Below, piece by piece: positions 52,621-52,684 of a DNA stretch of 52,684 bases. Position 1 is the first letter of the stretch. Each line of letters opens with the position of its first letter. The DNA lies in assembly GCA_015999765.1 (NCBI GenBank), contig JAECQR010000013.1:1-52684 (forward strand), in the 5' to 3' direction. A program made the translations under genes and the position numbers. The DNA comes from Flavobacteriia bacterium. GTDB taxonomy: Bacteria; Bacteroidota; Bacteroidia; Flavobacteriales; Weeksellaceae. Under the pieces are notes generated by a model. The model ran no database searches and was not told the origin of the DNA. It saw only the letters and a list, made by a program, of their open reading frames with translations.

Positions 52621-52684
52621 TAGGAAGCAGCGTTGCGCCCCGGATGGAACGGCATGTTTGAGCACTTTCTGTGCTGGTTTCCGC
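52621..52684 (+). repeat. Hairpin-bearing intergenic repeat, copy 2
   Basis: The core at 52637-52668 matches bases 39-69 read on the minus strand (consensus GCCCyGATGGArCGGC then rTGTTTGAGCwCTTT). It is followed by a small hairpin AGCAC-TTTCT-GTGCT (52661-52675), and the element runs off the window. Its orientation is opposite to copy 1. Confidence 0.6.

Noticed and set aside
1..52684. CRISPR array, tRNA, rRNA or integrative element
   Set aside because: No regularly spaced repeats, no tRNA-like cloverleaf, no integrase or attachment sites were seen; the repeats present are short hairpins or gene duplications.

Overview
The window is ordinary chromosomal sequence of a Bacteroidota bacterium, most likely of the Flavobacteriales and close to Chryseobacterium, Kaistella or Epilithonimonas (Weeksellaceae). 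The evidence is: -7 boxes of the form TAnnTTTG in front of many genes; start codons without Shine-Dalgarno sequences; secreted proteins ending in type IX secretion (T9SS, Por) sorting domains; bTHX, DUF2480, DUF4407 and GH92 genes; a three-subunit succinate dehydrogenase; and a PaaZ of flavobacterial type. I saw no rRNA, tRNA, CRISPR array, intact insertion sequence or prophage.

Layout. 1-5.2 kb: guaB, a small surface-type protein, two T9SS cargo proteins and a tandem pair of secreted tail-collar proteins in one operon. 5.4-7.9 kb: a nitrite-reduction operon nirK-nirV-sco whose three products all look like lipoproteins. 7.9-10.4 kb: an OxlT-type MFS carrier and a DUF4407 membrane protein. 10.5-14.8 kb: a two-gene secreted-protein module present twice in tandem, each copy ending in a similar terminator. 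14.8-21.5 kb: ruvC, an MBL-fold hydrolase, a serine hydrolase, the fused mutase icmF and a small membrane protein. 21.6-23.5 kb: ribosomal genes rplM-rpsI-rpsB, with no tsf after rpsB. 23.5-34.3 kb: trmB between two paralogous exported proteins, a carboxypeptidase-regulatory-like protein, a large T9SS metalloprotease, rlmD with two lineage-specific genes, and a thioredoxin-fold lipoprotein without CxxC. 34.4-43.2 kb: sdhCAB, comEC, lpxB, DUF2480, DUF937, bTHX and a secreted nuclease. 43.3-52.5 kb: aspS, a GH92 alpha-mannosidase, an operon of SMUG2-type glycosylase, enoyl-CoA hydratase and SDR, a decayed REP-associated transposase with hairpins, and paaZ with an extra C-terminal domain.

Functionally this is a respiring heterotroph with a complex II, copper nitrite reduction, branched acyl-CoA and phenylacetate catabolism, and T9SS-secreted hydrolases and surface proteins. 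Many predicted starts lie upstream of the real ATG because the TTG of the TAnnTTTG promoter box is in frame; I moved such starts to the ATG. The two window ends carry copies of one hairpin-bearing repeat in opposite orientation. That repeat, the duplicated surface module, the tail-collar/T9SS operon, the three-member exported family and the PaaZ fusion are the features most worth a second look. No clearly new defence or mobile system is visible.
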